NCBI RefSeq assembly: GCF_900112025.1
Contig: NZ_FOKL01000001.1
Span: 1,169,084-1,233,083, forward strand
Direction: 5' to 3'
Length of the DNA stretch: 64,000 bases
Origin: Janthinobacterium sp. 344
Lineage (GTDB): Bacteria > Pseudomonadota > Gammaproteobacteria > Burkholderiales > Burkholderiaceae_D
Made by a program: the position numbers and the translations under genes. This document shows, piece after piece, positions 9,532-18,821 of the stretch (its first letter is position 1; every line of letters begins with the position of its first letter). The notes beneath the pieces are model-generated. The model saw only the letters and a list, made by a program, of their open reading frames with translations, was not told where the DNA came from and searched no databases.

Positions 9532-9543
9532 GCGTGTGGCACG

Positions 9544-11355
9544 CTACACGGCGGCGCCGCTCCTGAGCAGCGCCTCGACGCCGTCGGGCGCCATGGCGCG
9601 GCCGAGGAAATAGCCGAACGCCTCGTCGCAGCCCATCTCGGCCAGCAGTTCCAGCTGCTGGCCATTTTCCACGCCGCCGGCGATAGTGCGCAGCTGCAGC
9701 GTGTGCGCCATGGCCACGATGGCGCGCACCATGGCGCCGTCGCCGCCGGGCGTGCCCAGGTCATCGACGAAACACTTTTCGATCTTCACGGCGTCCGTGG
9801 GAAAGCGCTTCAGGTAATTGAGCGAAGAGTCGCCCGTGCCGAAATCGCTGATGGCGATCGCGATGCCCAGCTGGCGGAACTGGCGCAGGATCAGCTCGCA
9901 ATTCTGGTTGCTGTCGATCAGGATGGCGGCGGCGATTTCCAGTTCGATGCAGTGCCCGGGCACGCCGGCCGCCTCCAGCGCGGCGGCGAAATTGCGCACG
10001 ATGTCGCGCTGGTAGAACTGGCGCGCCGACAGGCTGACGGAGACCGTCAGCGGCTGGCCTTGCGCGATCCAGCTGCGCGCCTGTTCCACGGCGGTGGCCA
10101 GCACCCAGGCGCCGACGGGCAGGATCAAGGCGCTTTCCTCCAGCACGTGCAGGAAATCGAGCGGCATCATCAGCCCCAGCTCCGGATGCTTCCAGCGCAG
10201 CAGCGCCTTCACGCCCGTGATGCTGCGCGTCTTCAGGTTCATGCGCGGCTGGTAGTACAGCACGAACTCGTTGCGCTCAAGCGCATGGCGCAGCGCCGTC
10301 TCGAGGATGGTGCGCGAATACGACTGCGTCTGCATGCGCGCCGCATAGCGCTGGCAGGTGCCGGGCGCGTGGCGCTTGGCCGCATACATGGCCAGGTCGG
10401 CTTTCTCGATCAGCGCGTTGACGTCGTCATCGTCGTCCGGATACAGGGCCACGCCCACGCTGGCCGCCACCGTCAGGCTGTATTCGCCGATGACGAAGGG
10501 CGCGCCGATGGCGCCAACGATTTTCTCGGCCACGCGCTCGGCATCCTGCGCCGTGCGCAGTTCCGTCAGCAGGATGATGAATTCATCGCCGCCCTGGCGC
10601 GCCACCGTGTCGACCTTGCGCACGCACTGCTGCACCCGCCGCGCGAACTCCGTCAGCACCTGGTCGCCCACGTCGTGTCCCAGGCTGTCGTTGATGGATT
10701 TGAAGCGGTCGATGTCGACGAACAGCACCGCCAGCAAGCCCTGGTGGCGGCGCGCGTAGGCGATGCCGTGCTCGAAGCGGATCTGGAAATGCAGGCGGTT
10801 CGGCAAGCCCGTCAGGCCATCGTGGTGGGCGATGAATTCCAGCTGCTGCTCGGCGCGCCGGCGCGCCGACACGTCGTGCAGCAGCAGCACCGCGCCGCCG
10901 TGCGACAGCGGCGCGCAGCTGTATTGCACGTCGATGCGTTTGCCGTCGAGATGGCGCAGCAGCACGGCGCCGCGCGCCACTTCCAGCACCTCCTGCTGCG
11001 CCACGCAATCGCGCACCTGGCGCGCCGCATCGACGGGCGTGCCATCATGGAACAGCGGCAGCAGCTGCGTCACGGGCTGGCCCAGGCCATCGTCGCCCAG
11101 CAGGCCGCCCATGGCGCTGGCGCGCGGATTCAGGTAGCGCACCACCCCATCGTGGTCCGTGCCGATGACGGCCGCCGGCAGCGCGTGCAGCAGGGCCAGC
11201 GCGTCCGCCATGCGCCGCGCCTGCGCCGCCTGCAGCAGCAGGCCGGCCGCATGGCGCAGGCGCCACGTGCGCGCCGCCTGCCACTGGCAGGCCAGCAGCA
11301 CGCTGAGCACCACGGCCAGGCACAGGCACAGCAGCGCCAGCAGCGGCGCCGTCAT
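9544..11355 (-). CDS. PAS-GGDEF-EAL protein with intact GGDEF and degenerate EAL
   Basis: A 603-residue membrane-anchored c-di-GMP protein. Residues 4-23 are a transmembrane helix, 52-160 a PAS-like sensor, 175-335 a GGDEF domain, 345-595 an EAL domain. The GGDEF domain keeps GGDEF at 255-259 and the RxxD inhibitory site RKVD at 246-249, exactly five residues before it, so diguanylate cyclase activity is expected. The EAL domain has lost most catalytic positions: EAL reads KAL (383-385), the NLS motif reads SLS (441-443), ELEITE reads ELEIAA (471-476), DDFG reads SDFG (503-506), EGVE reads GGVE and the late Gln is Phe580. It is therefore unlikely to hydrolyse c-di-GMP. Its 3' end is 12 nt from the convergent receptor gene. 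Confidence 0.93.
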   Translation of the reverse strand: MTAPLLALLCLCLAVVLSVLLACQWQAARTWRLRHAAGLLLQAAQARRMADALALLHALPAAVIGTDHDGVVRYLNPRASAMGGLLGDDGLGQPVTQLLPLFHDGTPVDAARQVRDCVAQQEVLEVARGAVLLRHLDGKRIDVQYSCAPLSHGGAVLLLHDVSARRRAEQQLEFIAHHDGLTGLPNRLHFQIRFEHGIAYARRHQGLLAVLFVDIDRFKSINDSLGHDVGDQVLTEFARRVQQCVRKVDTVARQGGDEFIILLTELRTAQDAERVAEKIVGAIGAPFVIGEYSLTVAASVGVALYPDDDDDVNALIEKADLAMYAAKRHAPGTCQRYAARMQTQSYSRTILETALRHALERNEFVLYYQPRMNLKTRSITGVKALLRWKHPELGLMMPLDFLHVLEESALILPVGAWVLATAVEQARSWIAQGQPLTVSVSLSARQFYQRDIVRNFAAALEAAGVPGHCIELEIAAAILIDSNQNCELILRQFRQLGIAIAISDFGTGDSSLNYLKRFPTDAVKIEKCFVDDLGTPGGDGAMVRAIVAMAHTLQLRTIAGGVENGQQLELLAEMGCDEAFGYFLGRAMAPDGVEALLRSGAAV

Positions 11356-11521
11356 GCGTCACCCGGCAGGCGGAAAGAACGGAACATGGTTTTCCTTTGC
11401 AACGCGCGCCATGCGGCCGGGCGCAGATACATGCGGAAAGGAAATAGTATAAGAATTCGGGCAACATAATTGACTGATGCGACGCCGCTTGACAGGTGTC
11501 AAGCGGCACGCCCGGCCGGCG

Positions 11522-13159
11522 TCAGGCCAGCGAAAGGCGCCGGCGAGGAGCACCATGGGCGGCGCCCGCCAGCGCGGCACCGGCGGGCGCCGCGTGCAGC
11601 TTGAAGATGCTGACGGCATCGGCCAAGCCGGCCGCCTGCTGCTGCAAGGCGTCGGCCGCGGCCGCGGCCTGTTCCACCAGGGCCGCGTTCTGCTGCGTCA
11701 CGCCATCCATCTGGCTGATGGCGATGCTGATCTGTTCGATGCCGTCGCGCTGCTCCACGCTGGCCACGGCGATCTCGCCGATGATGGCGTTCACGCGCTG
11801 CACGCTGCCCACCACTTCCTCCATCGTGCGCCCCGCCTGGCCGGCCAGCACGCTGCCCTCTTCCACCGTGCGCACGGATTCGCCGATCAGCTGCTTGATT
11901 TCCATGGCCGCCGCGGCCGAGCGCTGCGCCAGGTTGCGCACCTCGCTGGCGACGACGGCGAAGCCGCGTCCCTGTTCGCCCGCGCGCGCCGCTTCCACGG
12001 CCGCGTTCAGGGCCAGGATATTCGTCTGGAAGGCGATGCCGTCGATGACGGCGATGATGTCGACGATGCGTTTCGACGAGGCATTGATATGCACCATCGT
12101 CCGCACGACCTGCGCCACGGCTTCGCCGCCGCGCTGCGCCACCTCGGCGGCGCCGCCGGCCAGCTGGCGCGCCTGGTCCGCGTTGTCGTTATTCTGCCGC
12201 ACGGTGGAGGTCAGCTCGATCATCGAGGCGGCCGTCTCTTCCAGCGAACTGGCCTGCTCCTCCGTGCGCGACGACAGGTCCATGTTGCCGCTGGCGATTT
12301 CCGCCGACGCCGTGGCGATGGCGTCCGTGCCGGTGCGCACCCGGCCCACGATGGCGGCCAGGTTGCCGCTCATGGCTTTCAGGGCGCGCAGCAGTTCGCC
12401 GATTTCATCGCGGCCGCTGTCGGCCACCACGGCGCGCAAGTCGCCCGCCGCCACTTGCTGGGCGATGCCGACGGCGGCACCCAGGGGCCGCGTGATGCTG
12501 CGGATCAGCCACCAGACGGTGACGCTGCCGATGATCAATGTCACCAGCACGGTGGCCAGCATGGCGATGCTGGCACTGCGGTGCGCGGCCGCGTCCTCTT
12601 CCTTCATCTGCGCCATCAGGCTGTGCGACTGCTTGCCGATGGTGGCGACGATGGCGTCGATCTGGCGCGTCGGTTCGCGGTCCATGCCCTTGACCAGCGC
12701 ATCGACGGCTTGCGCGCTGTCGGCGCGCGCGCCATCATATTTTTGCAGCGCCGCCAGGTAGCTCACGCCCAGCGCGTCGTGCGTCTGCATGGCTCGCGCC
12801 ACGGGCGCCGTATCGAGCTGCAAGGCGGCCATCATGACTTGCAGGCTGGCCAGCTCCTTGCGCGTCTGCGCGCCGCTGGCGACAAACGCCTCGCGGTAGC
12901 GCTGGAAGGCGGCCGCATCGCCGCCGCGCAGCAGGATATTTTTCCACTCCTGCACCTGGATCTTGAATTCCACCTGCGCGCTGCGCGCCGCGTCGACCGC
13001 TTCCGTCAGGGCGACGGAACGCTGCATGGCCTCGCTGCCGCGCGCGCTGGCCGCGTCGAGGGCGCTCCAGCCGCGCACGCCGACGAACAGCAGCGCAAGA
13101 AAGAAGAAGGCGCCCAGCAGACCCAGGCGGACGGAGATTTTCAGATTCGCGAGTTGCAT
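11522..13159 (-). CDS. Methyl-accepting chemotaxis protein
   Basis: A 545-residue chemoreceptor. TM1 is at about residues 10-32 ([17 protein letters not shown]), followed by a periplasmic four-helix-bundle sensor (about 35-190), TM2 at about 190-212, HAMP at about 212-265 and the cytoplasmic signalling domain. The signalling tip is intact ([36 protein letters not shown] region). Candidate methylation segments flank it ([14 protein letters not shown]). The start at 13159 has a GGGAGA ribosome-binding site; an earlier in-frame start would put 35 non-hydrophobic residues before TM1. No CheR-docking pentapeptide is seen at the C-terminus. Ligand unknown. Confidence 0.93.
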   Translation of the reverse strand: MQLANLKISVRLGLLGAFFFLALLFVGVRGWSALDAASARGSEAMQRSVALTEAVDAARSAQVEFKIQVQEWKNILLRGGDAAAFQRYREAFVASGAQTRKELASLQVMMAALQLDTAPVARAMQTHDALGVSYLAALQKYDGARADSAQAVDALVKGMDREPTRQIDAIVATIGKQSHSLMAQMKEEDAAAHRSASIAMLATVLVTLIIGSVTVWWLIRSITRPLGAAVGIAQQVAAGDLRAVVADSGRDEIGELLRALKAMSGNLAAIVGRVRTGTDAIATASAEIASGNMDLSSRTEEQASSLEETAASMIELTSTVRQNNDNADQARQLAGGAAEVAQRGGEAVAQVVRTMVHINASSKRIVDIIAVIDGIAFQTNILALNAAVEAARAGEQGRGFAVVASEVRNLAQRSAAAAMEIKQLIGESVRTVEEGSVLAGQAGRTMEEVVGSVQRVNAIIGEIAVASVEQRDGIEQISIAISQMDGVTQQNAALVEQAAAAADALQQQAAGLADAVSIFKLHAAPAGAALAGAAHGAPRRRLSLA

Positions 13160-13364
13160 GTATTTCTCCCGGCGGCAAGAACAGGATGGCAACAAAGACG
13201 CCGCCCAATCTATCCAATTCTCACCGAATACAGAAATCATGCGGCGCGCCCCGTGAAAAACCAAGCGGCGCTTTCGCTAGAGAAACACTTTCAACATAGA
13301 AACAACAAATTACACGGAAAGGTTAACTGGTTGGCCATATTCCCATCGGCGCAGCATGGCCGCA

Positions 13365-13380
13365 CCGGCAATCTTGCCGG
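13365..13380 (-). terminator. Palindrome just after the polyol operon
   Basis: CCGGCAA and TTGCCGG face each other across two bases, 5 bp beyond the xylulokinase stop on the minus strand. There is no U-run. It may mark the 3' end of the operon mRNA. The rest of 13160-13364 is the promoter region of the chemoreceptor gene and is A-rich; I see no gene in it. Confidence 0.4.
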
Positions 13381-13385
13381 CCCCG

Positions 13386-14861
13386 TCAGCGCGCTGCCGC
13401 AGCCGCTCCCGCGAACTCCGCGCGCAACAGCGGATACAAACGCCGGTAGCGCGCCAGGCGCTCGTCCAGCATGCCGGACGCCTGCGGCGCCACCGTTTCC
13501 AGCACGGCCGGGCGCGTGCACACCTGCGCGGGCGGCAAGCCCGTCACCGCCATCTGCGCCAGGCGCGCCGCGCCCAGGGTGCCGCCGGCCACGCCATGGT
13601 CGTGGCGCAGCACCTGCAAGCCCGAGGCATCCGCGCACAGCTGGGCCCAGAAGCGGCTGCGCGAGCCGCCGCCGACGAACGACGCTTCGCGCAGCTGCGT
13701 GCCGGCGCTGCGCAAGGCCGCATTGCCGTCGGCCATGGCAAAGGCCACGCCTTCCATCACGCTGTAGGCCAGTTCCGCGCGCCCGTGTTCCGTCGACAGG
13801 CCGAAGAACACGCCGCGCGCCGTGGCGTCGTTGTGCGGCGTGCGCTCGCCGCTCAGGTACGGCAGGAAGATCGGCGCCGTGCGCGCCTCGACGTTTTCCG
13901 CCAGGCGGACCAGTTCACCGATGTCGGACGACTGCGTCAGCCGCGCCACCCAACTGAGGCTGGACGCCGCGCTGAGGATCACGCTCATCTGGTGCCAGCG
14001 CTCGGGCAGGCAATGGCAGAACGCGTGCACGCCCTGGCCCGGATTCGGCGCGAAGCCGTCGCTGCCGGCGAACAGCACGCCGGACGTCCCCAGCGACAGC
14101 AGGCCGGCGCCCGGCTCCACCACGCCCAGGCCCACGGCGGCGGCCGCGTTGTCGCCCGCGCCACCGGCCAGCAGCACCGGATGCGCGATGCCCCATTCCT
14201 GGCACAGGGACGCTCGCACCTGCGCGGCGGCGGCGCTGCCTTCGACCAGGCGCGGCATGTGCTCGCGCGCGAGGCCCGTGGCCGCCAGCATGCGCTCGGA
14301 CCAGTCGCGCCTGGCCACGTCCAGCCACAGCGTGCCGGAAGCGTCGGACATGTCGGACACATACTCGCCCGTCAGGCGCAGGGCCACGTAATCCTTGGGC
14401 AGCAGGACCTTGGCCGTGGCGCGGAACAGCGACGGCTCGTACTTTTGCAGCCACAGCAGCTTGGGCGCCGTGAAACCGGGCATGGCCTGGTTGCCCGTGA
14501 TGGCGCGCGACTCGGGCACCAGGGCTTCCAGTTCCACGCATTCGGCAAAGGCGCGCGTGTCGTTCCACAACATCGCCGCGCGCAGCACATGCTGCTGCTT
14601 GTCGAGCAGGGTGGCGCCATGCATCTGGCCGGACAGGGCGATGCCGCGCAGGCCGGAAAACGCCAGCGGCTGGGCGGCGCGGATGGCGGCGATGACGTCC
14701 AGCGTGGCGTGCCACCAGTCTTCGGGATTCTGTTCCGACCAGCCGGGATGGGGGCTCGACACGCGCAGGGTCACGCCGGCGCTGGCGAGGATGGCTTGCG
14801 CGTCATCGGTGAGGATGGCCTTGACTTCGGAGGTGCCGATATCGATACCGAGATATGTCAC
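13386..14861 (-). CDS. xylB: Xylulokinase
   Basis: A 491-residue FGGY-family sugar kinase that phosphorylates D-xylulose to D-xylulose 5-phosphate in the cytoplasm. The N-terminal phosphate loop is YLGIDIGTSEVKAIL; GQMHGATLLD at about 76-85 carries the MHG motif typical of xylulokinases; PKDYVALRLTGE and the glycine-rich ATP-site segment AGGAGDNAAAAVGLG follow. The start is GTG at 14861, since no in-frame ATG precedes the conserved TYLGIDIG. It is the last gene of the minus-strand polyol operon and should act on the ketose made by the dehydrogenase at 16941. Confidence 0.93.
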   Translation of the reverse strand: MTYLGIDIGTSEVKAILTDDAQAILASAGVTLRVSSPHPGWSEQNPEDWWHATLDVIAAIRAAQPLAFSGLRGIALSGQMHGATLLDKQQHVLRAAMLWNDTRAFAECVELEALVPESRAITGNQAMPGFTAPKLLWLQKYEPSLFRATAKVLLPKDYVALRLTGEYVSDMSDASGTLWLDVARRDWSERMLAATGLAREHMPRLVEGSAAAAQVRASLCQEWGIAHPVLLAGGAGDNAAAAVGLGVVEPGAGLLSLGTSGVLFAGSDGFAPNPGQGVHAFCHCLPERWHQMSVILSAASSLSWVARLTQSSDIGELVRLAENVEARTAPIFLPYLSGERTPHNDATARGVFFGLSTEHGRAELAYSVMEGVAFAMADGNAALRSAGTQLREASFVGGGSRSRFWAQLCADASGLQVLRHDHGVAGGTLGAARLAQMAVTGLPPAQVCTRPAVLETVAPQASGMLDERLARYRRLYPLLRAEFAGAAAAAR

Positions 14862-14895
14862 GATGGTTCCATAAAGAAAAGTGAAAAACGGGCCG

Positions 14896-15774
14896 TCACG
14901 AAAACGACTCCGGCATGTTCGCCTGCAGGCAGGAGCGGAACTTCGATGGCGACATCTGCTTGTGGGCCAGGAACTGGCGGTTGAAATTGGACAGATTGTT
15001 AAAGCCGGGGCGGTAGCAGATATCGGTGACCTTCATGTCCGTGTTCATCAGCAGCTCGCAGGCCAGCGCGATGCGTTCCTGGTTGACGTAATGGATGAAG
15101 GAAGTGCCCGTGTGCTTGCGGAAGAAGCGCGTGAATTTCAGCGTGTTCATCTCCGCCACGTCGGCCACGTCCTGCTCGCAAAAATCCAGGGTGATGTTCT
15201 GCTTGATGTAGGCCAGCACCAGGTTGATGGTCGAGGACATGTAGCGGCCCGCCTGCGCCAGGTAGGTGACGCTGGCCAGCGGACGCCGCTCGCGGCAGTC
15301 GCACAGGTCGCCGAACAGGCGCGCAAACAGTTCCACCCGGCGCGGCCCCTGCGCCGTCGTCAGCTCGCGCAGCAGCGGCGCCAGGCGCAGGCCCAGGTCA
15401 TCGGGAAACTGCAAGCCCCTGCCCGCCTCGCCCAGCAGGGTTTTCAACGGCGCCATTTCCGGGAACAGCAGCGCGCAGCGCTCGACGAAGTCGCTGGAAA
15501 ACTGCAGCACCAGGTCGCGCGCGGGCAGCTGCACCCCTTCGGCCAGTTCGCTGACCCAGTTGTGCGGCAAGTTCGGTCCCGTCAGCACCAGGTTGCCGGG
15601 CGCATAACTGCCGATATGGTCGCCGACGAAGAACTTCCCCGTCGACGTGGTGATGATGTGCAGCTCGTACTCGGGATGAAAATGCCATTTCGCCACCGCG
15701 TGCGGATAGCCGTGCGCCCACGCGCGAAACGATTCGTGGATCGGTTTGTGGATCAGTTCCAGGTCAGGCGTCAC
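14896..15774 (-). CDS. AraC-family regulator with N-terminal cupin domain
   Basis: A 292-residue regulator. Residues 15-85 form a cupin effector pocket (WHFHPEYELHIITTSTGKFFVGDHIGSYAPGNLVLTGPNLPHNW), and about 185-285 hold the two AraC helix-turn-helix units (VADVAEMNTLKFTRFFRKHTG and MKVTDICYRPGFNNLSNFNRQF). The start is GTG with AAGGGA seven bases upstream. It lies inside the polyol operon, between the ATPase and xylulokinase genes, so it likely activates this operon in response to the polyol. Confidence 0.9.
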   Translation of the reverse strand: MTPDLELIHKPIHESFRAWAHGYPHAVAKWHFHPEYELHIITTSTGKFFVGDHIGSYAPGNLVLTGPNLPHNWVSELAEGVQLPARDLVLQFSSDFVERCALLFPEMAPLKTLLGEAGRGLQFPDDLGLRLAPLLRELTTAQGPRRVELFARLFGDLCDCRERRPLASVTYLAQAGRYMSSTINLVLAYIKQNITLDFCEQDVADVAEMNTLKFTRFFRKHTGTSFIHYVNQERIALACELLMNTDMKVTDICYRPGFNNLSNFNRQFLAHKQMSPSKFRSCLQANMPESFS

Positions 15775-15816
15775 GGCAGTTCCCTTGCACGGTCTCGATC
15801 ACCTATTCTAACGACT

Positions 15817-16938
15817 TCAGGCCGCGGCCACTGCCAGCCCGCTGTCGGCGTCGAACAAGTGCATGTGTTCCTCGTCGAAGGCCAGCGCCAGCATCTGCCC
15901 CACCTGCGCCGCGCTGTTGGCCGCGTTCGCCGGCAGCAGGGCAGACAGGCTCAAGGCCCCGCACTGGAAGCTGATCAACGCCTCCGCGCCCAGCAGCTCG
16001 ACCAGGTCGACCACGCACGCCAGGCCATGGCTGCCCGCCTGCGGCTCGCGCTGCGCGTGCGGCGTGGCGGCGCGCAAATGGTTGGGGCGCAGGCCGAAGA
16101 CCACGCGCGCGCCTGCCGGCAAGCCCGCAAAGCGGGGCGAGACCAGGGGCCAGCGGTAGCCGGCGCACGCGAGCACCGTTTGCCCGCCCTCCTTTTCGAT
16201 GACGCCGTCGATGAAGTTCATGGCAGGGGTGCCGATGAATCCTGCCGCGAACAGGGTGCGCGGGTGGTTGTACAGCTGCGCCGGCGTGCCGATCTGCTCG
16301 ATATGCCCGCCCTTCATCAGCACCACCCGGTCGGCCAGGGTCATCGCTTCGAGCTGGTCGTGCGTGACGTACAGGGTGGTGGTGCGCAGGCGGCGGTGCA
16401 GGCGCTTGATGTCGGCGCGCAGCTGCGCGCGCAGCTTGGCGTCCAGGTTCGACAGCGGTTCGTCGAACAGGAACACCTGCGGCGTCTTGATCATGGCGCG
16501 GGCGATGGCAGTGCGCTGCTGCTGGCCGCCCGACATGGCGCGCGGCTTGCGCTCCAGCAGGGTATCCAGGCTGAGGATGGCCGCCACCTCGCGCACGCGG
16601 CGCTCGATTTCGTCATTCGGCACCTTCAGGCGGCGCAGGCCGAAGGCGATATTGTCGTACACCGTCATGTGCGGATACAGCGCGTAGTTCTGGAACACCA
16701 TCGCCACGTTGCGCGCGCGCGGCGGCAGGTCGTTGACGATGGCGCCGCCGATATGCAGCTCGCCGCCGCTGATGTCTTCCAGTCCCGCGATCATGCGCAG
16801 CAGGGTCGATTTGCCGCAGCCCGATGGCCCCAGCAGGACGATGAATTCGCCGTCATCGATCTCCAGGTCGAACGGCTGCAGCACGGCCGTCTTCTGGTCA
16901 TAGGTCTTGTGCAGCTGCCTGCAGGCGATGTTTGCCAT
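15817..16938 (-). CDS. Polyol/sugar ABC transporter ATP-binding protein (UgpC/MalK/SmoK type)
   Basis: A 373-residue importer ATPase. Walker A is GPSGCGKST (about 36-44), the Q-loop is VFQNYALYPHM, the signature MSGGQQQRTAIARAM, Walker B VFLFDEPLSNLD and the H-loop YVTHDQ. A C-terminal TOBE regulatory domain of the MalK/UgpC group covers about 240-370. It starts 2 nt after the dehydrogenase stop. It powers import through the two permeases at 17994-19699. In MalK-type systems one such ATPase can serve several importers. Confidence 0.92.
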   Translation of the reverse strand: MANIACRQLHKTYDQKTAVLQPFDLEIDDGEFIVLLGPSGCGKSTLLRMIAGLEDISGGELHIGGAIVNDLPPRARNVAMVFQNYALYPHMTVYDNIAFGLRRLKVPNDEIERRVREVAAILSLDTLLERKPRAMSGGQQQRTAIARAMIKTPQVFLFDEPLSNLDAKLRAQLRADIKRLHRRLRTTTLYVTHDQLEAMTLADRVVLMKGGHIEQIGTPAQLYNHPRTLFAAGFIGTPAMNFIDGVIEKEGGQTVLACAGYRWPLVSPRFAGLPAGARVVFGLRPNHLRAATPHAQREPQAGSHGLACVVDLVELLGAEALISFQCGALSLSALLPANAANSAAQVGQMLALAFDEEHMHLFDADSGLAVAAA

Positions 16939-16940
16939 GA

Positions 16941-17981
16941 TTAGTCTCCTGTCAGTGCGATCTGGATCTTGACGTCGTGCGGATGGCCCTTGGCCGCTTC
17001 CTCGAACGCCTGCACGCCATCGGCAAAGCCGAAGGTGCGCGAAATGAAGGGCTGCACATCGATCTTGCCGGAGGCGAGCAAGGCGATCGCGCGGGGGAAG
17101 ATGTTCGCGTAGCGGAACACGGACTCGATGCGCACCTCCTTGGCCTGGATGGCGACGATATCGAAGGGGACGTGCCCGGGCGGCATGCCGACCAGCACCA
17201 GGCAGCCATTCGGGCACAGCAAGTCGACGATGTTGTCATAGGCGCGCATGCTGCCGCTGGCTTCAAAAACGATGTCGGCGCCCCAGCCATCGGTGGCCTC
17301 GCGCACCGTGTCGGCCAGGCTGGCCTGGCGCACGTCGACCGTGGTGACGGCGGGATTGCCGGCGAAGAGGGCCAGTTTTTCCGGCACCAGGTCGGCCAGG
17401 ATCACGTGCGAGCAGCCGCCCGCCAGCGCCGCCAGGGCGGTCATCGCGCCGATGGTGCCGGCGCCGATCACCACCGCCACGTCGCCGGGCTTGATGGCCG
17501 CCTTCTTGGCCGCCTGCAGGCCGATGGCCAGCGGTTCGACGATGGCGCCTTCGCCGAAGCTGACGTTATCGGGCAGCTTGAAGGTAAACGCGGCCGGATG
17601 CACGACATACGGCGTAAGGCAGCCGTGGATCGGCGGCGTGGCCCAGAAGCGCACGGCCGGGTCGAGGTTGTACAGGCCGCGCATGGTGGCCGGCGAGTCG
17701 AACTGCGGCACGCCCGGCTCCATGCAGACCCGGTCGCCCACTTGCAAATGCGTCACCTCATTCCCCACTTCCGCCACCACGCCGGAGGCCTCGTGACCGA
17801 GCACCATCGGCGCTTCGACGGCAAAGGGGCCGATCTTGCCATGTTTGAAGTAATGCACGTCGCTGCCGCAGATGCCGACAGTATGAATCTTGATCTTCAC
17901 GTCGCGCGGGCCGACGACGAGCGGCACGTCGATGTCGCGCAAGGTGATTTTTTCCGCCTGTTCCAAAACGAGTGCTTGCAT
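16941..17981 (-). CDS. Zinc-dependent polyol dehydrogenase (xylitol/sorbitol dehydrogenase type)
   Basis: A 346-residue medium-chain dehydrogenase oxidising a polyol to a ketose with NAD(P). Catalytic-zinc residues are Cys38, His63 and Glu64 ([10 protein letters not shown] and LGHEASG). The Rossmann motif is [11 protein letters not shown] (about 170-180). The segment where related sorbitol dehydrogenases carry four structural-zinc cysteines (about 88-108) reads [21 protein letters not shown] and has none of them. Being next to xylulokinase favours xylitol (giving D-xylulose), or D-sorbitol/D-arabitol as alternatives. It is part of the transporter operon, 12 nt after the permease gene. Confidence 0.9.
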   Translation of the reverse strand: MQALVLEQAEKITLRDIDVPLVVGPRDVKIKIHTVGICGSDVHYFKHGKIGPFAVEAPMVLGHEASGVVAEVGNEVTHLQVGDRVCMEPGVPQFDSPATMRGLYNLDPAVRFWATPPIHGCLTPYVVHPAAFTFKLPDNVSFGEGAIVEPLAIGLQAAKKAAIKPGDVAVVIGAGTIGAMTALAALAGGCSHVILADLVPEKLALFAGNPAVTTVDVRQASLADTVREATDGWGADIVFEASGSMRAYDNIVDLLCPNGCLVLVGMPPGHVPFDIVAIQAKEVRIESVFRYANIFPRAIALLASGKIDVQPFISRTFGFADGVQAFEEAAKGHPHDVKIQIALTGD

Positions 17982-17993
17982 GATGAATTCCTT

Positions 17994-18821
17994 TTATTTG
18001 TGTTTGAGCATGGAGTTGAGCAGCCGTCCCAGGATGCCGACGAACAGCAGCGGCGGCAGCGCCAGCAGCACGGTGGAAGCGTTCACCACGCCCCACGGCA
18101 CTTCCTGGCCCATCGAGGTAAACGCCGACGCCACCACGGGCAGGGTCATGCTTTTCGACGAGGTGAGCGCCAGCGCGATCATCAGTTCATTCCAGACCAG
18201 CACGAAGCTGAAGACGATGCCGCCCATCAGGGTCTTCGACGCCACCGGCAGGGCCACGTGCCAGAACACCTGGTACGGGCCGTAGCCGTCCAGCGCGGCC
18301 GCTTCCTCGATCTCTTTCGGGATGCGGGCAAAGGCGGGAATCGACAGCCAGATGATGGTCGACAAAGTGACCAGCAAATACGTCACCACCATCGACAGGC
18401 GCGAGTCGTACAGGCCCAGGTCGATCCAGATCGAGATCAGCGGAATGGCGACGGCCACGGGCGGCAGGAAGCGCAGCGAGAGCAGGAAGAACTGGATATC
18501 CTTCTTGGCCGGGATCGGATAGCGGGCGATCGCATACGCGGCCGGCACGCCCAGCACGGCGCCCAGCAACACGGCCACGCCGACGATGGCCACGCTGTTG
18601 CCCAGTCCCGTGAGTACCTCGGGGCTGGCCAGCACCTGCTGGTAGTTGGCCAGGGTCGGGCTGAAGAAAAAGCGCGGCACGGGCGTGACGATGTCCATCA
18701 GCTCCTTGAAGGAATTGAGCACGGCCCACAGGATGGGAAACAGCGCCACCAGGATAATCACGGTGGTGATGGCGGTGGTGGCGACGGCACCAAAACCGCG
18801 AGAGAGCGTCAGTTTTCCCAT
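17994..18821 (-). CDS. Polyol ABC transporter permease 2 (MalG/SmoG type)
   Basis: A 275-residue inner-membrane permease with six predicted helices. It carries the cytoplasmic EAA loop EEAAALDGYGPYQVFWHVALP (about 185-205) that docks on the ATPase. The N-terminus MGKLTLSRGFGAVATTAITTVIILVALFP begins in the 3' end of the preceding permease gene (13-nt overlap), supporting translational coupling. It pairs with the permease at 18809-19699. Confidence 0.91.
   Translation of the reverse strand: MGKLTLSRGFGAVATTAITTVIILVALFPILWAVLNSFKELMDIVTPVPRFFFSPTLANYQQVLASPEVLTGLGNSVAIVGVAVLLGAVLGVPAAYAIARYPIPAKKDIQFFLLSLRFLPPVAVAIPLISIWIDLGLYDSRLSMVVTYLLVTLSTIIWLSIPAFARIPKEIEEAAALDGYGPYQVFWHVALPVASKTLMGGIVFSFVLVWNELMIALALTSSKSMTLPVVASAFTSMGQEVPWGVVNASTVLLALPPLLFVGILGRLLNSMLKHK

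Noticed and set aside
9532-9552. Small CGTGT/ACACG hairpin between the second receptor and the GGDEF/EAL gene
   Set aside because: The stem is only 5 bp and overlaps coding sequence; too weak to call a terminator.
11477-13957. Long plus-strand frames opposite the chemoreceptor and xylulokinase genes
   Set aside because: The minus-strand genes have full domain sets and ribosome-binding sites; the opposite frames are low-complexity.
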